Shown here: piece by piece, positions 1-8,207 of the stretch
Layout: each line of letters starts with the position of its first letter
Numbering within the stretch: the first letter of the stretch is position 1
NCBI GenBank assembly: GCA_946480635.1
Contig: CAMLKV010000003.1
Span: 1-21,274, forward strand
Direction of reading: 5' to 3'
From: an uncultured Flavobacterium sp.
Lineage (GTDB): Bacteria; Bacteroidota; Bacteroidia; Flavobacteriales; Flavobacteriaceae
DNA: 21,274 bases
Position numbers and translations under genes: made by a program
Notes under the pieces: model-generated
The model's database searches: none
Seen by the model: the letters and a program-made list of their open reading frames with translations, nothing else
What the model was told of the DNA's origin: nothing

Positions 1-113
1 GTGTTTTTATGGAATATATCAGACAAGTAGAGGGAGAAGAAGATATGCTGGTAGCTGAAGTCCTTGAGGTAAGAGACGGAAAAATTATAGCTTCAAGAGT
101 GTACCATGGATAA
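1..113 (+). CDS. 3' end of an NTF2/SnoaL-like protein (partial)
   Basis: The open frame enters from the left edge (first whole codon at 3) and stops at TAA 111-113. The visible 36 residues contain AEVLEVRDGKIIASRVYHG, which resembles the last strands of the small cone-shaped SnoaL/ketosteroid-isomerase-like (NTF2) fold, where a DGKI...R.Y.. ending is common. Only the C-terminus is present, so no substrate or catalytic residues can be judged. A hairpin terminator follows directly, so it is the last gene of its transcript. The family call rests on this short tail and is tentative. Confidence 0.55.
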   Translation, partial: VFMEYIRQVEGEEDMLVAEVLEVRDGKIIASRVYHG

Positions 114-119
114 ATCAAA

Positions 120-165
120 AGCCTTTAAACCTAAATAAAATGTTAAGTTTAAAGGCTTCTTTATT
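120..165 (+). terminator. Rho-independent terminator after the NTF2-like gene
   Basis: An 11-bp perfect stem, AGCCTTTAAAC (120-130) with GTTTAAAGGCT (147-157), is followed by a T-rich tract (158-166). It lies 6 bases after the stop codon of the leftmost gene and separates it from the DUF885 gene. Confidence 0.75.
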
Positions 166-218
166 TTAAAACCAACCAATTTTATTAGATTTACTATCAA
201 TCATCCTAATCTAAAACT

Positions 219-1944
219 ATGAAAAAAGTAATTCTTTTATCGGCAGCACTTCCCTTTGTGTTTGCTAGTTGTAAAAAAGAAACCAAAGCAGAAGATTTTG
301 CTGCAGTAACAAAAAACTATTTTAAAGAGAAAAACGAATTAGAGCCTCTTAATGCGACGCTTAATGGTCAAAATGAATTTAATGACCAGTTTGTATTTGA
401 AATGACCGATTCGTATCGAAAAAAACAGGCTAAATTTTATGATAAATATGAATCACAATTGGAAACAATAGATTCAGAAAGTTTAACTCCTGAGGAAAAA
501 ATCAGCTACGAAATTATCAAATGGGAAACAGCGGTTGGGAAGGATTTGCTGAAAACTGATGCTAATTTGATGCCAATACATCAGTTTTGGGGGACACATC
601 TTACTATGACCCAATTCGCCAGCGGAACAGCAGCGCAGCCTTTCAAAACAGAAAAAGATTATCGAAATTTCTTGAAAAGATTAGATGCTTATAGCGTTTG
701 GATAGATTCTGCAATGGTTTATATGAAAAAAGGGATGGCTAAAAAAATGGTACTTCCTAAAGCATTAACTGTAAAGTTGATTCCACAATTTGAAGAGCAA
801 ATAACCCCTAAAATAGAGGATAATATTTTTTATTCCACAATCAAAAGTTTGCCAAATGATTTGTCTGCTGATGTTAAATCGTCTTTAAAAAACGATTATA
901 AGGCAATGATTAATGAAAAGTTGATGCCTCAGTATAAAAAGATGGTAGATTTCTTGAAAAACGAATATTTGCCAGCATCTAGAAGTACAAGTGGTATAGG
1001 TAGTATTCCAGGAGGTAAGGAATTATATTCAGTATATGCTAAACAATGGACTACAACAACTAAAACTCCTGAAGAAATTCATGAGTTAGGATTAAGTGAA
1101 GTAGCGCGCTTAAAAGCCGAAATGGAAAAAGTGAAAGCACAAGTTGGTTTTAAAGGAACTATAGTTGAATTTTTTGATTATGTAAGAAACAAGAAAGAAC
1201 TAATGCCTTTTAAAAAACCTGAGGAGGTTATTGCAAACTTTGAGGCCATTCATAAAAAAATAAAGCCAAATGTAGATAAGCTTTTTTCACTTCAGCCAAA
1301 AACTCCTTTTGAAATAAGAAGAGTAGAAGCTTTTAGAGAAAAAACTGCAAGTGCTGAATATATTCAAGGGGCTGCAGATGGTTCACGTCCTGGGATTTTT
1401 TATGTTCCAATTCCAGATGTGGCAAAGTATAATTATTATGGTGACGAAGATTTATTCTTGCATGAAGCCATTCCTGGGCATCATTTTCAAATTTCTTTGC
1501 AACAGGAAAATCAAGAGTTACCTGATTTTAGAAAATTCAATTGGTTTGGAGCCTATGGCGAAGGTTGGGCGCTTTATACAGAAAGTTTAGGAAAAGAATT
1601 AGGGTTGTATAAAGATCCTTATCAATATTTTGGAATGTTTAGTGGTAGATACAGGCTTACATTCTAAAGGATGGACACGTGAGCAGGCAATTAAATATTC
1701 ATTAGAAAACGAAGCAGAAAGTGAAGCAAGTATCATTTCTGAAGTTGAAAGATATATGGCAATTCCTGGTCAAGCATTATCGTATAAAATTGGACAACTT
1801 AAAATTATTGAACTTCGTAAAAAAGCTGAAAATGCTATGAAAGATAAGTTTGATATTAAAGTTTTTCATCAAAAAGTGTTAGAATCGGGCGTAATGCCAT
1901 TGGCATTATTAGAGAAGAAAATTAACGATTGGATTAAAAAGTAA
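219..1944 (+). pseudogene. DUF885 family zinc-metallopeptidase-like lipoprotein, disrupted by a deletion/frameshift
   Basis: The protein starts with a lipoprotein signal (lipobox FASC, Cys18), so export and lipid anchoring are expected. The N-terminal frame runs 219-1667 and carries the HExxxGH motif HEAIPGHH (residues 415-422) and a downstream GEGWALY (Glu448, likely third zinc ligand), as expected for DUF885 proteins, a gluzincin-like peptidase family. At about 1640 the frame changes. YFGM is followed by a short nonsense tail (FSGRYRLTF), while the +1 frame continues directly with LVVDTGLHSKGWTREQAI and runs to TAA 1942-1944. Family members usually have about ten residues of the type LSxEMxRAxR between these two blocks, so I infer that 29 nt are missing. 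Restoring them gives 585 codons exactly. The truncated 482-residue product would keep the zinc motif but lose the conserved C-terminal helices. The family is clear; whether the lesion is biological or an assembly error is not. Confidence 0.85.
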
Positions 1945-1950
1945 AATTAA

Positions 1951-1975
1951 AAGACCACTCAATGTGGTCTTTTTT
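1951..1975 (+). terminator. Terminator after the DUF885 gene
   Basis: The stem AAGACCAC (1951-1958) pairs with GTGGTCTT (1964-1971) around a 5-nt loop, followed by T residues. It begins 6 bases after the DUF885 stop codon. Confidence 0.8.
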
Positions 1976-2004
1976 ATGGAATAACTTTTTGTAGATGATA
2001 TAAA

Positions 2005-2038
2005 AAACAAAAAACCCACTCATTGAGTGGGTTTTTTT
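2005..2038 (-). terminator. Terminator of tRNA-Phe (bidirectional form)
   Basis: The stem AAAACCCACTC (2011-2021) pairs with GAGTGGGTTTT (2025-2035) around loop ATT, with A/T tracts on both sides. Read on the minus strand it lies just beyond the 3' end of tRNA-Phe and is followed by a T-rich tract. It could also catch plus-strand read-through past the terminator at 1951-1975. Confidence 0.75.
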
Positions 2039-2042
2039 AAGG

Positions 2043-2115
<73 letters not shown>

Positions 2116-2160
2116 TTTGGTTGCTTTCAGTTAAGCATTTCTGCTTGTTGATTGCGGGTG

Positions 2161-2190
2161 CAAATATAGAACCATTTTTCATTTATCCAA
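2161..2190 (-). promoter_or_regulatory. Bacteroidetes-type promoter for tRNA-Phe
   Basis: On the minus strand a perfect -7 element TATATTTG (plus-strand 2161-2168) lies 19 nt downstream of a TTG -33 element (2188-2190). This matches the Bacteroidetes primary sigma consensus (TTG, about 19 nt, TAnnTTTG). Transcription should begin a few bases after the -7 element, giving a leader of roughly 40 nt before the mature tRNA. Confidence 0.7.
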
Positions 2191-2208
2191 AACAATTTTT
2201 TAAAAAAA

Positions 2209-2216
2209 TCTATTTG
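2209..2216 (+). promoter_or_regulatory. Possible -7 element for coaX
   Basis: TCTATTTG matches TAnnTTTG with one mismatch and lies 28 bases before the coaX start codon. No TTG is present at the expected -33 position; that position overlaps the -33 element of the opposing tRNA-Phe promoter. Tentative. Confidence 0.3.
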
Positions 2217-2244
2217 TACCTTAGCCCAATCAATAATTCGAGCT

Positions 2245-2979
2245 ATGATTTTGACTATAGATGTTGGGAACACCCAAATTAAAAGTGCTGTTTTTGAGGA
2301 AAATACATTAATTGAAAAAGGAGTTTTTGGCCTTTGTGATTTTCAAATTTCAGTCGAAAATATTTTAAAAAAATTTAAAAAAATTTCTGTTTTAGTAATT
2401 GCATCTGTAGGAAAATTAGAAAAAGAGCAGCTTGGAGCCTTTTCTGAGAGAGTCAAAATTTACTTTATAGATAGGGAAAAAGTATTGCCTTTTGTAAATA
2501 AGTATGCTACTCCAACAACATTAGGAATCGATAGGGTTGTTCTAGCGGCAGGAGCCGCTTTGCAATTTCCTGAACATAATAAGCTCATAATTGATGCTGG
2601 GACCTGTGTTACTTACGATTTTGTAGATAATCAAAATGTGTATTATGGAGGCGCAATATCTCCAGGTTTACGTCTACGATATGAAGCAATGCATAATTAT
2701 ACTGCAAAACTACCATTGTTAAAACTTGAAGAGCCAACTGAAGTGGTTGGTAATTCGACACAACAATCTATGCATTCAGGAGTTGTAAATGGGTTAACTT
2801 TTGAAATAGATGGTTATATTGATAGTTTGAGGGCTAAAAATGAAAACTTTATCATAATTTTAACGGGAGGGGACGCTAATTTTTTGGCTAAACGATTAAA
2901 AAATACCATATTTGCCAATTCAAATTTTTTACTAGAAAGTTTGAATAGTTTATATCAATATCAAATCAACAATGATTAA
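2245..2979 (+). CDS. coaX: Type III pantothenate kinase
   Basis: This enzyme phosphorylates pantothenate, the first committed step of coenzyme A synthesis, in the cytoplasm. At 244 residues it has normal length for CoaX. Family motifs are visible in order: the N-terminal phosphate-binding DVGNTQIKSAVF (about residues 6-17), LGIDR in the middle, DAGTCVTYD, then GGAISPGLRLR and a late TGGDA. These are hallmarks of the ASKHA-fold type III kinases and are not found in CoaA or type II PanK. The ATG at 2245 places the first beta strand (ILTIDVGNT) right at the start. The last 8 bases overlap the start of the next gene (ATGATTAA), suggesting translational coupling with the envelope genes that follow. 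Confidence 0.96.
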   Translation: MILTIDVGNTQIKSAVFEENTLIEKGVFGLCDFQISVENILKKFKKISVLVIASVGKLEKEQLGAFSERVKIYFIDREKVLPFVNKYATPTTLGIDRVVLAAGAALQFPEHNKLIIDAGTCVTYDFVDNQNVYYGGAISPGLRLRYEAMHNYTAKLPLLKLEEPTEVVGNSTQQSMHSGVVNGLTFEIDGYIDSLRAKNENFIIILTGGDANFLAKRLKNTIFANSNFLLESLNSLYQYQINND

Positions 2980-4204
2980 AAAGATTTTATTAAGTAGCTT
3001 AATGTTACTTTCGTTACATACATTTGCTCAAGAAGGTACTGCGTCTCCATACTCATTTTATGGTATAGGAGAAGTGAAGTTTAAAGGTTCTGTCGAGAAT
3101 AGATCAATGGGTGGTGTAGGAGTTTTAAGTGATAGTATTCATATAAACTTGCAAAATCCAGCCACACTTTCATCTTTAAAATTAACTACTTTTACTGCTG
3201 CTGGGACATTTTTACCTAGCAAGTTAAAAACTTCTTCTGCTGAAGAAAAGGCACAAAGGACTTCATTTGATTATTTAGCTATGGCTTTTCCTGCGGGTAA
3301 ATTTGGGTTGAGTTTAGGTCTTATGCCGTATACTTCTGTTGGATTCAAAATTTTTAAAGAAGCTTCAGGTTCTGCAAAAAGATATAATGGAGATGGAGGG
3401 ATAAATAGATTTTTTGTTGCGGGATCATATCAAGCTACTTCAAAATTAAGTTTAGGATTGAATGTTGCTTATAATTTTGGTGAAATTGAATCAAGTGTTG
3501 CAGAGTTTAAACCTGATGTACAGTTCGGAAGTAGAGAGTTAAACAATTCTAAAATGAGTGGTTTGGCTTTTACACTTGGAGCGACATATAAAACAAAAAT
3601 TAAGGAATATGATTTTGTTTCAGCTTTAGCATTTACACCTACTTCAACTCTTAATTCAGATAATACTAGAAAACTTGCAAAGATTACATACAGTAATTCT
3701 GGTACAGAAAGAATTTGGGAAGAGCAAGATTTGTATGTTGAAGATTCTAAAGTGAAACTCCCTTCTAAATTTACTTTAGGTTCAGGTATTGGAAAAGATA
3801 AAAAATGGTTCGTGAGTTTAGAGTCTAGTTTTCAAGGAAAAGGAGATTATTCTAATGTTGTTGTAGAAAATGCATCTTATGAAAATGCTGTAAAAATTTC
3901 AATGGGAGGATATTATATTCCAAAGTTTAATTCAATTTCGGGGTATTTTAAAAAAGTTGCTTATAGAGCGGGTCTTCGTTATGAAAATACAGGATTGGTA
4001 ATTAATTCTGAGTCTATAAAAGATAGAGCGGCAACATTTGGATTTGGTTTTCCTGTTGGAGCAGGGTATTCAAATATCAACTTAGGTGTTGAACTTGGTA
4101 AAAGAGGAACTATCAGTTCTAATCTTATCCAAGAAAATTATACAGGATTTTCTATAGGATTGTCGTTCAACGATAGATGGTTCATGAAACGCAAATACGA
4201 TTAA
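2972..4204 (+). CDS. Predicted outer-membrane beta-barrel protein
   Basis: A 410-residue protein with a clear Sec signal peptide (MIKKILLSSLMLLSLHTFA, cleavage before Gln20) and a mature part starting SPYSFYGIGE. The body is made of alternating short strands rich in Gly, Ser and aromatic residues (for example FGLSLGLMPYTSVGF, LSLGLNVAYNFGE, YRAGLRYENTGL) and ends in strand-like sequence (GFSIGLSFNDRWFM), as expected for an outer-membrane barrel of the FadL/OmpP1-like type seen beside coaX and lptC in Bacteroidetes. No transported substrate can be inferred. The start overlaps the coaX end by 8 nt and lptC begins 3 nt after its stop, so it sits inside one operon and may share a role in envelope assembly. 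Confidence 0.75.
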   Translation: MIKKILLSSLMLLSLHTFAQEGTASPYSFYGIGEVKFKGSVENRSMGGVGVLSDSIHINLQNPATLSSLKLTTFTAAGTFLPSKLKTSSAEEKAQRTSFDYLAMAFPAGKFGLSLGLMPYTSVGFKIFKEASGSAKRYNGDGGINRFFVAGSYQATSKLSLGLNVAYNFGEIESSVAEFKPDVQFGSRELNNSKMSGLAFTLGATYKTKIKEYDFVSALAFTPTSTLNSDNTRKLAKITYSNSGTERIWEEQDLYVEDSKVKLPSKFTLGSGIGKDKKWFVSLESSFQGKGDYSNVVVENASYENAVKISMGGYYIPKFNSISGYFKKVAYRAGLRYENTGLVINSESIKDRAATFGFGFPVGAGYSNINLGVELGKRGTISSNLIQENYTGFSIGLSFNDRWFMKRKYD

Positions 4205-4207
4205 TAA

Positions 4208-4762
4208 ATGCAATTGACTTTGTTTAAAATTATATTTAGAAAAGTGATGCTTCCTTTGGTTGCAACACTTTTTTTTATTTCTTGTGAAAGTAATTTTAAC
4301 GAGGTTAGAAAAATTAATATTACCGAATTAAATCCAGTAGGGGAGGCTCAAGATTTTGATTTGAAATACACCGATTCTGGGAAAATAAAAGCGGTTTTAG
4401 TATCGCCGCAAATGTTGGATTATTCACATCTCGAATTTCCTTACACAGAATTTCCGAAAGGAATTAAAGTTACCATTTACGATGAAAAAGGAAATCAAAG
4501 TTTTGTAACTTCAAATTATGCGATTTCTTATTCGGTTTCTAATCTTATAGATTTACGAGGCCAGGTTACTATAACAACACATGATGGTAAAAAATTGGAA
4601 ACAGAACAATTGTATTACGATCAAAAAAACGAATGGTTCTTTACACAAAAGAATTATAAATTCACTGACAAAGGGAATGTTATTAATGGTGAAGGAATAG
4701 ATTTTAGTAAGGACTTCAAACACTTAGATACACAAAAAATTAACGGAGTATATAGCCTTTAA
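4208..4762 (+). CDS. lptC: LPS export protein LptC, lipoprotein form
   Basis: LptC bridges the inner-membrane LptBFG transporter and the periplasmic LptA-like strand that carries lipopolysaccharide to the outer membrane. This 184-residue protein has a hydrophobic N-terminus ending in a lipobox (LFFISC, Cys26), so it appears to be lipid-anchored rather than held by a transmembrane helix as in enterobacteria. The rest is the beta-jellyroll pattern of the family: DFDLKYTDSGKIKAVLVSP, PYTEFPKGIKVTIYDEKG, then SNYAISYSVSNLIDLRGQV and a C-terminal GEGIDFSKDF. ATG 4208 is 3 nt after the barrel gene; Met14 is a possible alternative start but would shorten the signal peptide. Family membership is recognised from this pattern and from its operon position. 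Confidence 0.85.
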   Translation: MQLTLFKIIFRKVMLPLVATLFFISCESNFNEVRKINITELNPVGEAQDFDLKYTDSGKIKAVLVSPQMLDYSHLEFPYTEFPKGIKVTIYDEKGNQSFVTSNYAISYSVSNLIDLRGQVTITTHDGKKLETEQLYYDQKNEWFFTQKNYKFTDKGNVINGEGIDFSKDFKHLDTQKINGVYSL

Positions 4763-4772
4763 AAACTTAAAA

Positions 4773-4967
4773 ATGAATTATTTAAAATACACACAATACG
4801 CATATTTATTAGCTGCGGCATTTTTTATATATGATGGAATTTCAAAATTCGACTCAAATAGAAATCAAGCCTATTTAAGTCTTCTTTTAGCACTTATGGC
4901 AGTTGGGATGTTTTTCTTTAGAAAAAAATTTGCTAAAAAATTCGAAGACAGAAACAAGAATCAATAA
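4773..4967 (+). CDS. Small two-helix membrane protein of unknown function
   Basis: A 64-residue protein starting 10 nt after lptC and read in the same direction. It has two hydrophobic stretches, about residues 8-22 (YAYLLAAAFFIYDGI) and 33-51 (AYLSLLLALMAVGMFFFRK), separated by a short charged loop (SKFDSNRNQ), and ends in a highly basic tail (KKFAKKFEDRNKNQ). This suggests a hairpin in the inner membrane with both ends on the cytoplasmic side. I do not recognise a named family. The operon position between lptC and the PpiD-like chaperone suggests an envelope role, by inference only. Confidence 0.75.
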   Translation: MNYLKYTQYAYLLAAAFFIYDGISKFDSNRNQAYLSLLLALMAVGMFFFRKKFAKKFEDRNKNQ

Positions 4968-5026
4968 AAATTTAAACTTTCTTTTAAAATAAATGCGAAC
5001 ATCTTTTATTATTTCACAGATAATTG

Positions 5027-5034
5027 TATTTTCG
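5027..5034 (+). promoter_or_regulatory. Possible -7 element for the PpiD-like gene
   Basis: TATTTTCG differs from TAnnTTTG at one position and lies 29 bases before the ATG at 5064. The matching -33 position reads TTT rather than TTG. The 96-nt gap after the previous gene is long compared with the tight spacing upstream, which supports a separate promoter. Confidence 0.35.
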
Positions 5035-5063
5035 CCCACTGAATAAAAAAATATTATAATATA

Positions 5064-7157
5064 ATGGCAGTTTTATCTAAAATTAGACAGCGTTCATTAC
5101 TAGTAATTGCAATTGTGGGATTATCACTTTTTGCTTTTATTATTGGTGCTTTAATAGAAAATAAAGGTTTTGGGACAGGAACGAGAAATGCAGGTACCAT
5201 TAATGGTGTTGATATTCCTTTCGAAGACTTTAGAATTAAAGTTGATAATGCACAAAAAAGTCAACAAGGTGTAACTATGATGCAAGCTACTAACGGTGTT
5301 TGGGAGCAAGAAGTTAGAAGAGTTTTACTTGAAGGACAATATGAAAAATTAGGATTGCGTTTAGGAGACGATCAATTGATTAATATTATCAAAGAAGATC
5401 CTCAATTTGCACAAAATCCTCAATTTTTAAATGCTGCAGGTAAATTTGATAAAGCTAAGTTTAACGAATTTATTGGTTCAATAAAGAATTCATCACCAGA
5501 AAGATGGCAACAATGGTTAGCTTACGAAAAATCATTGTCACAATTTGCAGTTGAGCAAATGTATAATACAATGGTGAAATCAGGTTTTTATACTACTCAA
5601 GCTGAAGGAAAATTTAATTACGAATTAGAAAACAACAAAGTTACTTTCGACCTAGTTTCTGTTCCTTATAGTACAATTGATGATAAGAAAGTAGAATTGA
5701 CAGATGATGAAGTTCTTGCTTACATGAAGAAGAATGAGAAAAAGTATAAAGCTGAAGAATCTCGTGAAATTGAATTCGTTTTAATTGAAGACAAACCATC
5801 TGCTGAAGATGAAAAAGCGGTAAAAGATAAAGTTAATGCTTTAATGAACTCTTCTGTTGTTTATAATGCTGCTACAGGTAAAAATGATACTGTAGCTGGT
5901 TTCCGTAACACAACAAATGTTATTGACTTTGTAAACACTAATTCAGATATTAAATACGATTCTACATATATCGCTAAAAAAGATTTACCTGTTGAGCATG
6001 CTGAAGCGATTTTTAATACACCTCAAGGAGGAACTTATGGTCCTTATATGTTTGGAGATTACTACTGTATTTCTAAATCATTAGGTAAAAAATCAGGAAT
6101 CAATGCTAAGGCTAGTCATATTTTATTAGCTTATAAAGGAGCGGCTAGATCTCAAGCTACAAGAACTAAAGAAGAAGCGAAAGCAAAAGCTATCGAGTTA
6201 TTAGCTCAAGCTCAAGCTAATCCTGGATCATTTGCAATGTTGGCATTTACAAATTCTGATGATTCTTCAAAACAGCAAGGTGGAGACTTAGGTTATTTTT
6301 CAAAAGGACAAATGACTAAGAACTTCGAAAACTTTGTTTTTGGAAATCCAGTTGGAAAAATTGGTTTAGTAGAAACAGAATTTGGTTTCCACATTATCAA
6401 TGTAACTGACAAACAAGACGGAATTCGTTTAGCAACTATTGCTCAAAAAATCATACCTTCAGAAGCTACTAGTGATGCAGTATTTACAAAAGCAACTAAG
6501 TTTGAAATGGCTGCTAATGAAAAAGACTTCGCTACTGCAGCAAAAGAAAATAAATTAACTATTGCTCCACTTGCAAAAGTATTAGCTTTAGATGAGAATA
6601 TTCAAGGAATTGGTGATCAAAGAGAAATTGTTCGTTGGGCATTTGGAGCTAAAGAAGGTGAAATCAAAAGATTTAATACTAAAGTAGGAAGTGTAGTTGC
6701 TCGTTTAAAGAAAGTTAATGCTGAAGGATTAATGCCAATTGAAGATGCAAAAAATGCATTTGGTATGAAATTAAGAAATGAGAAAAAAGCTAAATTAATT
6801 GAAGCTAAAATGACAGGTACTACTTTAGAAGCTGTTTCTAAAGCTACAGGTTCTCCAATAAAAGAAGCTAAAGATGTTGCTGCTGCTGGTTCATTTATTG
6901 AAACTATTGGTCCTGAGCAAAAAGTTGTAGGAACTGCTTTTTCATTAAAACCTGGGGTTGTTTCTCAAACAATTGCTGGTAATTCAGGAGTTTTCAAAAT
7001 TAAAGTAAAATCTACTACAAAAGCACCTGCTGTTAAAGATTACAAAGATGTGGTTACAAGAGTAAATTCACAGTCTAAAGGTTCTGCAGCTGGAAGAGTT
7101 TATAGTTCTTTAAGAAAGAATGCTGAAATCGAAGATAATAGAGCTGAATTCAATTAA
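5064..7157 (+). CDS. Membrane-anchored SurA/PpiD-type peptidyl-prolyl isomerase
   Basis: A 697-residue periplasmic folding factor. The N-terminus (residues 1-35) has a short basic segment, KIRQR, followed by one hydrophobic helix (LLVIAIVGLSLFAFIIGAL), giving the inner-membrane anchor typical of PpiD. A SurA_N-type helical chaperone segment follows (about 40-200). The parvulin (PpiC) rotamase domain lies at roughly 348-448, with the hallmarks KASHILL (His352), GGDLGYF and ETEFGFHIINV (His443). A further helical segment and a second, degenerate parvulin-like region complete the C-terminal half. It probably assists folding of outer-membrane and secreted proteins. The length is normal for the Bacteroidetes family. 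It is the last gene of the plus-strand block and ends 18 bases before a strong terminator. Confidence 0.9.
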   Translation: MAVLSKIRQRSLLVIAIVGLSLFAFIIGALIENKGFGTGTRNAGTINGVDIPFEDFRIKVDNAQKSQQGVTMMQATNGVWEQEVRRVLLEGQYEKLGLRLGDDQLINIIKEDPQFAQNPQFLNAAGKFDKAKFNEFIGSIKNSSPERWQQWLAYEKSLSQFAVEQMYNTMVKSGFYTTQAEGKFNYELENNKVTFDLVSVPYSTIDDKKVELTDDEVLAYMKKNEKKYKAEESREIEFVLIEDKPSAEDEKAVKDKVNALMNSSVVYNAATGKNDTVAGFRNTTNVIDFVNTNSDIKYDSTYIAKKDLPVEHAEAIFNTPQGGTYGPYMFGDYYCISKSLGKKSGINAKASHILLAYKGAARSQATRTKEEAKAKAIELLAQAQANPGSFAMLAFTNSDDSSKQQGGDLGYFSKGQMTKNFENFVFGNPVGKIGLVETEFGFHIINVTDKQDGIRLATIAQKIIPSEATSDAVFTKATKFEMAANEKDFATAAKENKLTIAPLAKVLALDENIQGIGDQREIVRWAFGAKEGEIKRFNTKVGSVVARLKKVNAEGLMPIEDAKNAFGMKLRNEKKAKLIEAKMTGTTLEAVSKATGSPIKEAKDVAAAGSFIETIGPEQKVVGTAFSLKPGVVSQTIAGNSGVFKIKVKSTTKAPAVKDYKDVVTRVNSQSKGSAAGRVYSSLRKNAEIEDNRAEFN

Positions 7158-7175
7158 TCATTGATTACACTATAT

Positions 7176-7206
7176 AAAAAAGGCCTCGCATTGCGAGGCC
7201 TTTTTT
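7176..7206. terminator. Bidirectional terminator between converging genes
   Basis: A perfect 14-bp stem of A6 plus GGCCTCGC (7176-7189) pairs with GCGAGGCC plus T6 (7193-7206) around loop ATT. A tracts and T tracts on the two sides let it work on both strands. It serves the PpiD-like gene on the plus strand and the mevalonate operon on the minus strand. Confidence 0.9.
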
Positions 7207-7216
7207 ATATTATTTT

Positions 7217-8205
7217 TTACAAAATCATATCCTTGTATGGAACTATTGTGTTATAACCTTTTTCTTTAAAATAAGTAGTTGGATTCTCTTTTGAAATGGC
7301 TAATACAAAATCTCCACCCCAAGCTCCAAGACTTTTTATTATTCCATCGATAAGATTTTGAATGTATATCTATCGATAAGGCAAATGAAGAAAATCTATT
7401 GGTAGGATATAAACACATGTCCATCAAAATCAGAAAACAAAGCTTCTTGAATAGTTTGTGATTCCAAAACATTACTCATTTCAACTTCATGCTTCTTTAA
7501 TTCCATTGCAAAAGTTTTGGCGTCTATTGCAGAAATAACTTTTTCAGTTATTGAATTAATAATAGGAATTACTTTTTGTATATTATTTTGTTTGTTGTAA
7601 TAATTTGCAATTGCAGTTCTGCTGTTTTGTTTTTGATTTAGATATACAAAAAATATCTTTTCTCTAAAATCAGGTTTAAAATCTATTGGAGTGATTGTTG
7701 GAATATTGTTTTCTAACCTATAAATAATTGGTGTATCGTTTTGAGCACAAGCAATATCATATCCACTGCCTCCAAAACTGTTTTTAAGCAATGTAAATGC
7801 ATCAATTTGCAACCACTGAGCAATATTGTTTATTAGGGTGGAAGATGTTCCTAATCCCCAAAATTTAGGGAAAGTTAATTCAGTTGAGATTTTGTAACCT
7901 GTATTGGTTTTTAAAGAGTTTGGATTTAACAAAAGGGAATGATATAATATTTCAATCAAAGTCGTTTTGATCTTATTGTCTTCAAATTTTCTTTTTTGTA
8001 AAATATCTTCTAGATTGAATTCGCTTTCAAACCAAATACTTCCGTCACTATCAAAACTTTTCCATTCTATAATTGAAGAATTATTAGTCTCAACTATTAA
8101 ATTTTGACCATACTTAGTGGGTAGAGCCAATGCTTTTGCACCATCAAGTACTACATATTCTCCTGTGATTAAAAGTTTACCGTTACTGTAAAAGGTTTGT
8201 TTCAA
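7217..8205 (-). pseudogene. GYDIA family GHMP kinase, interrupted near the 3' end by a 77-nt insertion
   Basis: GHMP kinases phosphorylate small metabolites; this subtype beside HMG-CoA reductase is a candidate mevalonate-pathway kinase. Residues 9-29 carry the N-terminal motif (GKLLITGEYVVLDGAKALALP), 117-123 the ATP-binding GLGTSST, and 148-152 the signature GYDIA. The frame starting at 8205 reads to residue 262 (LFSDFDG), then enters foreign sequence and stops at 7396-7398 (269 residues). The expected C-terminus is still present downstream in another frame (7217-7348): GIIKSLGAWGGDFVLAIS, which is the third GHMP motif, followed by an ending PYKDMIL and TAA at 7217-7219. Removing 77 nt (71 nt plus one copy of a 6-nt duplication) restores a 303-residue protein exactly. 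Without motif 3 the truncated product is unlikely to be active. The gene begins 2 nt after the HMG-CoA reductase stop, so the two form one operon. Confidence 0.88.
7343..7425. other. Short insertion flanked by 6-bp direct repeats inside the GHMP kinase gene
   Basis: TCCATC occurs at 7343-7348 and again at 7420-7425. The 71 bases between them have no counterpart in the reconstructed kinase gene. Deleting the 71 bases plus one TCCATC joins the two kinase frames perfectly, so this is a gain of 77 nt with a 6-nt target-like duplication. The segment has no convincing terminal inverted repeats and is too short for a transposase. It contains ATCGATAAG twice (the first copy overlapping the flank) and the palindrome TATCGATA (7371-7378). 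No second copy was seen elsewhere in the window. It may be a tiny non-autonomous element, filler DNA from a repair event, or an assembly error. Confidence 0.7.
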
Positions 8206-8207
8206 AA

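Noticed and set aside
1600..1700. Programmed ribosomal frameshift in the DUF885 gene
   Set aside because: About ten conserved residues are absent as well as the frame being changed, and no slippery heptamer with a downstream structure is evident. A deletion explains both facts.
7354..7461. A plus-strand reading frame through the 71-nt insert that looks mildly protein-like
   Set aside because: It runs only 35 codons before a stop, has no start codon near its beginning, and continues into the antisense of the kinase. It could be a captured gene fragment, but nothing supports that.
7266..7472. A separate small minus-strand protein downstream of the kinase
   Set aside because: It is made of the inserted segment plus kinase sequence read out of frame; it is a by-product of the insertion.
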